Positions 59,667-64,000 of a stretch of 64,000 nt of DNA are shown in pieces. The stretch is taken from the NCBI GenBank assembly GCA_950295325.1, contig OX485807.1, forward strand, positions 2,978,501 through 3,042,500, read 5' to 3'. Numbering within the stretch: position 1 is the first letter of the stretch; each line of letters opens with the position of its first letter. A model generated the notes under the pieces. That model was given only the letters and a program-made list of their open reading frames with translations. It did no database searches and had not been told where the DNA came from. This DNA is from Polytrichum commune. Taxonomy: Eukaryota > Streptophyta > Polytrichopsida > Polytrichales > Polytrichaceae. Made by a program: the position numbers and the translations under genes.

Positions 59667-60664
59667 TAATTGAAGTGCCTTGTTGGTTGATTATGCAAAG
59701 ATTTCGGAAAACACTCAATGTGTTGTTGGCCTGCCAGACAATCTCCACAAACTTCCCATATGGTGTTGAAGAATGGTGAGCCTCTGACCCGTTCAACATT
59801 CGGAAGATGTTGTAAGCCATAGATACATATTCACTTTTGAGACCATCAATTCATTTGACAAATCACAGTGCCCAACAACTAAAACCTTGTATTATTCACT
59901 ATCCGATATCAAACATTGATGTCCTGTGAACACCACAACGTGGCCCTGATCGGCCAACAAACCCACATACAATAAACTGCTTTTCAAGGCTGGGACATAT
60001 AGAGCTCGATCGCGGCTTATTTCACCAGATCGACACTAAGACTGGTGGATCCAATTGCTCCAACACGGTGGGCACTACCGTCACCAGATTTCACATTGTG
60101 CCGTGATGTAACTCGTGACTACTTCATGCAAGATTATTTAGTTCTCCTGTCACATGATGATGGCTACCTCCAGAGTCCACGTTGGTTTTGGAACTCTTCT
60201 TCGAGGTTTGCTTCAGCATTCCACTCATCTCCTCTGTAACTAACTGTCTCCCTCAACAGAGTTCACATACGATCGGATTTGACAGCCTCTCTTGCAATGT
60301 GTCCGGGACCTCCACGGTTGTAGCAGAAGATCACCTTGGTGCTCTATAATTGCCCTGCTCCAGCTGGGTAGGCGGTGCTTGAATAGGCATGTGGCATGTT
60401 TCCTCGTCCTTGGAGACCTCTTCCCCGTCTACCGTATCCTCTAAACGGAGAAATTGTTACCACATCCCTAAAACAAAGGACGTAGAACCTGTGGATTTTG
60501 AGCTTTCTGGAGCTCTACAGACAAGGCCTCGTCCTAGCCTGATTTCATGTCTCTTACGCTCATACGATGGGTTTCAAAGACTAATAATGGGCCGCCCAAA
60601 CATATTGGTGGTGGGCAACAATGAATGGACGAACTCCGTTCACTGCCGTCAATAAGTATGGGCG

Positions 60665-60800
60665 AGAACCGGGGAGAACCGGCGGTTAGTTACAGATGAA
60701 CTGGTTGAGTTTGAGAAATAACATGGTTGAAGTTCAAGACTTCAGGAGAACTTTGTATCTTAAATTACGAAGATGAACCGGTTGTTTTTGAGAAATAAGA
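60665..60800. mobile_element. Internal fragment related to family J
   Basis: GGCGGTTAGTTACAGATGAA, GGTTGAGTTTGAGAAATAAC and CAAGACTTCAGGAGAA match, in reverse, the segment at about 300-430 of J copy 1, at roughly 80-90% identity by eye. No terminal repeat found here. Confidence 0.6.
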
Positions 60801-62215
60801 CCTCACAAAACTTATCAAGTGCTCTAGAGGAATATAGAGAATATACTTCAAATTAATAAAGAAATAACTGAAAGTTCACACAACATGTAACGTTACCAAT
60901 CAGACTTGGAAAGAATAGAATTGTAACCGATCGTGTCAAAAAAATCTCCGTGGACACCTAGTTATAGAGGGATATGAATTCGTGGCCTCTATGTAACTCG
61001 CTCATTGCGAAGGTGAAAACATAGTGAATTATCTTGTAGAACGGAATCATCTTCAGCGAAATTATGTGATAGTATGAAATTACCTCGCGCATCAACGAAC
61101 GAACGAGTGGCAGTACCAATGCGCCCAATCGCTACCACTGCTGTAAAGTGAGTTTAAACTTCGACCTTGCTAGTGGGAGTCGCCGACTGGCCTCACCACC
61201 AACAGGTGTGGGGAGGCTACAACTTACTGTTACTGTCTCAAATGATGGGTTCACCATGTAGGTGACTCTTTGGATCACTGTTTCATAGCTCCTCAATAAT
61301 GTGTTTGAGGATGAGATTGATCAATGTCTTGCATGGTATGGTCTCATCATGTGCCTTGACCATCACTTTTGTGAAGTATGTGTTGATGTCTCCCCCCTCC
61401 TTCATTGCCATGCCATAGAGTTTTGTTGGTTAGCATTCGAATATGTTGTTGATCTCCCTCCAAGAACATGATCTTCAACATTGCTCACGAGTCAACTGGA
61501 TCTTCATATTGATTTACCTGCTCCAAGTAGGTTGTCTCCTATAGACATGGTGAGGCCCGATTGTGCCCCCTGCTTTGCATCTCTATATTTTAATTTTGTG
61601 TATAATGTTCCTATTATGATTGTAGGAAACTAATTTGGGTTGCGCTTTGATTCTACTCAAGGCCACAATTTATTTTTTATTTTTTATTTTTAGAATTGTA
61701 GTCATATTGATTTGCCATAGATTGTAATTAAGTTGTTGAACAAGTTTGTTGGTCTCACCCACTTAAAATTTTTAAGGGGGTGCAAGCATGGTAAAGTGGA
61801 TCAAAAAAGTGCTCCGTTATCGTAAAACCATAGTTTTTCCAATCAAATGCCTTAAAGTAGTAACAAATTGTTGTTTAAATTGAATATTTTTTCATGGTGA
61901 TCTCTATTGTTGTGTTAAGTACTAAATTGTAGAATACAAAGATGAGATCTTCAATACTCATCATAAAAGTAATGCTCAAAAGAATATGGCTAGATCTGGT
62001 TTTGGATGTAAATTTTATGACCTTAACTAATTTGAACTTTCTTCTTCTTCTTCCAAGAAGTGAAGCCTCGATATAAAGACCATACAGATGGAGGTGAAAC
62101 CTTAATCCTAAGGCTACACGACATAATTATATTCACAGTAGTAACAAACAAGGAGTTACAATAAGTGGAGGTGTGGGGTTGTATTTCCTCAACAACATTA
62201 GTCCTCAAGTATGCA
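60801..62215. other. Spacer, no gene recognised
   Basis: AT-rich, without supported open frames or splice-bounded exons. Confidence 0.5.
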
Positions 62216-62698
62216 TAAATGATGTGGTGCTAATGTGGCACCATTCTCTTACCAAATTTTAACAATCTTCCCTCAAGAAAATAACTCATGAACCTATTTG
62301 AGCAATCAATCCTTGACTTTGGGTCCAATCTTGAGTATGAAAGTAATGTCTAGTAGGGGTGTTTTGGATCCCAAGTTTCTTGGACTTGGACTCTAATGTA
62401 ATCCTATCTTGAGGTGGTAAGACCAAAGAGACTCTAAACATTGTGCGATTCTATTGGTTGAGGTCAAGCATTTCGACCCAAGGAACTTACTAGGGTCCAC
62501 AGTTTGAAGTGGCGCTAATGTAAACCATTATTTTCTTGCCAAATCTCAGCAGACTCCAATCCAAAAAAAAACATTTCTCCAAGTTTGATAGACAAATATG
62601 CAAGCTTGGGTCCAGTCTTGAGTCCAAAAGTAAGGTTCTTTGTGGGTTGTTTGGGACCTAGTGTTTCTTGAACACAAACCCTTATTATGAACTCACCC
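62216..62698. mobile_element. Family J sequences, two partial units
   Basis: 62216-62400 matches in reverse the middle of J copy 1 (GTGCTAATGTGGCACC.., GGGTCCAATCTTGAGT, TAGGGGTGTTTTGGATC). 62512-62698 repeats the same landmarks in diverged form (GCGCTAATGTAAACC, GGGTCCAGTCTTGAGTCC) and ends with a J-like terminus, AACTCACCC. Probably a tandem or nested pair. Confidence 0.55.
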
Positions 62699-63720
62699 TC
62701 AACCCTTAACTTTCAGTTGAATATACTTGGTTTGGGATTCACGGCGGCAATGTGAAGGCCCCAAATAAAAACATGCCTCCTTTTGGATTTGATATCAATT
62801 CATCGATGGCTAGTCTCACTAGGTTAATTTGGGCTCTTTGATGCGAATTATGAGGTGTGATAAACTTAATAGAGAAAACATCAAGCTACAAGGGGTTGTC
62901 AATGTGTTGACCTTCAACGTACATGGCGCCTAAATCTTGGTACCTTACGTGTAGAACTAAGATGATGAGTGTTTTTGTTTTATGTGGTTATGGGGTAGGG
63001 GTGCTAAACCGGTCACATAATGGAAGAGCATGAATACTATTATCATATTGATAAGAGGGGAGTTCCCTTGCATCAAAGTATACCTTCCTTTGGAATCCGT
63101 ATGCAAAAGTATAAAGGTTCAAAATTTCATCGGTAGATTATCCAAAACCCTTAGGACAACGTCAAATGTTCACGGAGTGAATATTCTCAAAACCAATATG
63201 TGTTCATCATGCAAGATTTGAAAGTGTTGGGTTTTAGTAGCATCCTCTATGCTACATACTACTATGGCTCTCTAAAAGTTTGTTTTCCATGTAAACTCCA
63301 AAATAGGTCTTTACATCATAGTTTATTGTAAACCTTGGATTTTGTGTTGTCATGGATGCTACCTTTACTCTTATATGGTTTTTTAAGAGGTTAAATTATG
63401 CGTGGTCGCCCAACACATTACTAGTGTTTAATACCATGCCCACATTAGGGTTAGTTGGCTAGTCACGGGCATAGGGAGTCCCTCTTGATATAAAATTTAT
63501 TGTTGTCGTTGCATATTTTTATCCTACTCACAATAAGCTCACTAGATGTAACGTATTGCAAATTTGTCAATGCATACAAGACAATAACTCCCATCGAGAT
63601 GGAAACTCTCCCACTATTGTGAGGCATGGTCCTAGTGTGGGACATGGTATAAGAATGAGAGGCAACTACGTGACGTGCTTCCGGTTGATGACATTCTTGT
63701 TGGAATATTAAGTTAGCATA
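62699..63720. other. Spacer, no gene recognised
   Basis: AT-rich; only short frames without motifs. Confidence 0.5.
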
Positions 63721-63724
63721 CTTA

Positions 63725-64000
63725 GGGCCACTTCACACATGAGCCAAGAGTCGTGACCTTGTAATGTTGAGGACCCTTGACTCTCATCCAAAGGGGGTAC
63801 CATGGGTGTTGGGAAAGCCGTTTTATGTAGTCACGGGCCCTCAAGCATAGTGTGAAGTGAGAATGGACCATGTTGTGGGACCATTGCATATTTCGTTGGC
63901 GGAAAAAGAGGGGAGGATTTGGTTGAATACAATATGTCTCTAACTCTAGCAATTATTATATGTCCAAAAACGGCAGTTTTGAAAAAATAAATTCAAGTTT
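63725..64000 (+). mobile_element. MITE family B, copy 2, cut by the window edge
   Basis: Starts GGGCCACTTCACACATGAGC directly after TTA (63722-63724) and follows B copy 1 closely for over 200 bp (TTGGCGGAAAAAGAGGGGAG). The right end lies beyond the window. Confidence 0.85.

Larger units (their letters stand above)
57040..60440 (-). mobile_element. Decayed Ty1/copia retrotransposon polyprotein, interrupted by later insertions
   Basis: Read from 60440 downward the order is that of a copia gag-pol: an Arg/Gly-rich stretch and degenerate zinc knuckle (CYNRGGPGHIARE, about 60.30 kb; two zinc ligands replaced), the protease motif DSGGSHHHVTG (60.17 kb), LYVPALK before the pre-integrase region (59.99 kb), a CGDCLAGQQHIECFPKS segment (59.73 kb), integrase core (YSDLVGPLRTPSL and KYFIVFTYDYS, 58.9-58.8 kb), integrase end (QNGV; ARSMDASSKLPRFLW, 57.5-57.4 kb) and SRDIVFDE (57.13 kb). 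Many stops and frame changes occur, and no reverse transcriptase or LTRs were seen. An E pair (58908-59666) and an F element (57565-58657, itself holding an A element) split it; the copia sequence resumes on the far side of each. Confidence 0.88.

Noticed and set aside
1..64000. CRISPR arrays, tRNA, rRNA or bacterial-type operons
   Set aside because: No evenly spaced short repeats with unique spacers, no cloverleaf or rRNA-like stretch noticed; introns and element types indicate a plant nuclear genome.

Overview
The window looks like nuclear DNA of a land plant. The introns have GT..AG borders and pyrimidine-rich 3' ends. Two genes fuse a protein kinase to armadillo repeats, and a third predicted protein carries a DLNxxP-type motif. 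Much of the intergenic DNA is made of PIF/Harbinger-type elements with 3-bp TWA target duplications. Low gene density and the unusual kinase architecture would suit a seed-free plant (bryophyte, lycophyte or fern), but nothing seen here fixes the species. No organellar, rRNA or tRNA gene was recognised.

Left part (1-24.9 kb), the genic part. A two-exon kinase/ARM gene lies on + (679-3724). A paralogue with the same exon structure and intron phase lies on - (15723-12325), so the two are convergent with about 8.6 kb between their stop codons. That gap holds a short MITE, a minisatellite of about 160-bp units, an AT-rich desert and a 233-bp element with TTAA-flanked ends. Further right on - is a multi-exon gene (22898-19293, 5' end not found) for a long disordered region followed by a trypsin-fold-like domain whose catalytic positions appear replaced. 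Its surroundings carry a 2 x 266 bp duplication and a 3 x ~200 bp array.

Middle part (24.9-36.6 kb) is AT-rich and gene-poor. It holds MITEs, a broken Tc1/mariner transposase and an F element with an A element nested inside.

36,680-44,937 is an 8.26-kb, GC-rich PIF/Harbinger element with imperfect terminal inverted repeats and TAA target duplications. Its Myb/SANT-like gene (+) and DDE transposase gene (-) meet tail to tail; the transposase is split by a frameshift. A third ORF of unknown function sits upstream of the transposase.

Right part (45-64 kb) has no convincing host gene. It is a stack of MITE families plus a decayed Ty1/copia polyprotein on - (about 60.44-57.04 kb). That relic was invaded by an F element (itself invaded by an A element) and by a head-to-tail pair of E elements. 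Several MITE families share an end pattern resembling the Harbinger element's termini, so the main story of the window is one transposon superfamily shaping the locus. Exon borders and family names come from reading the sequence alone; no database search was run.
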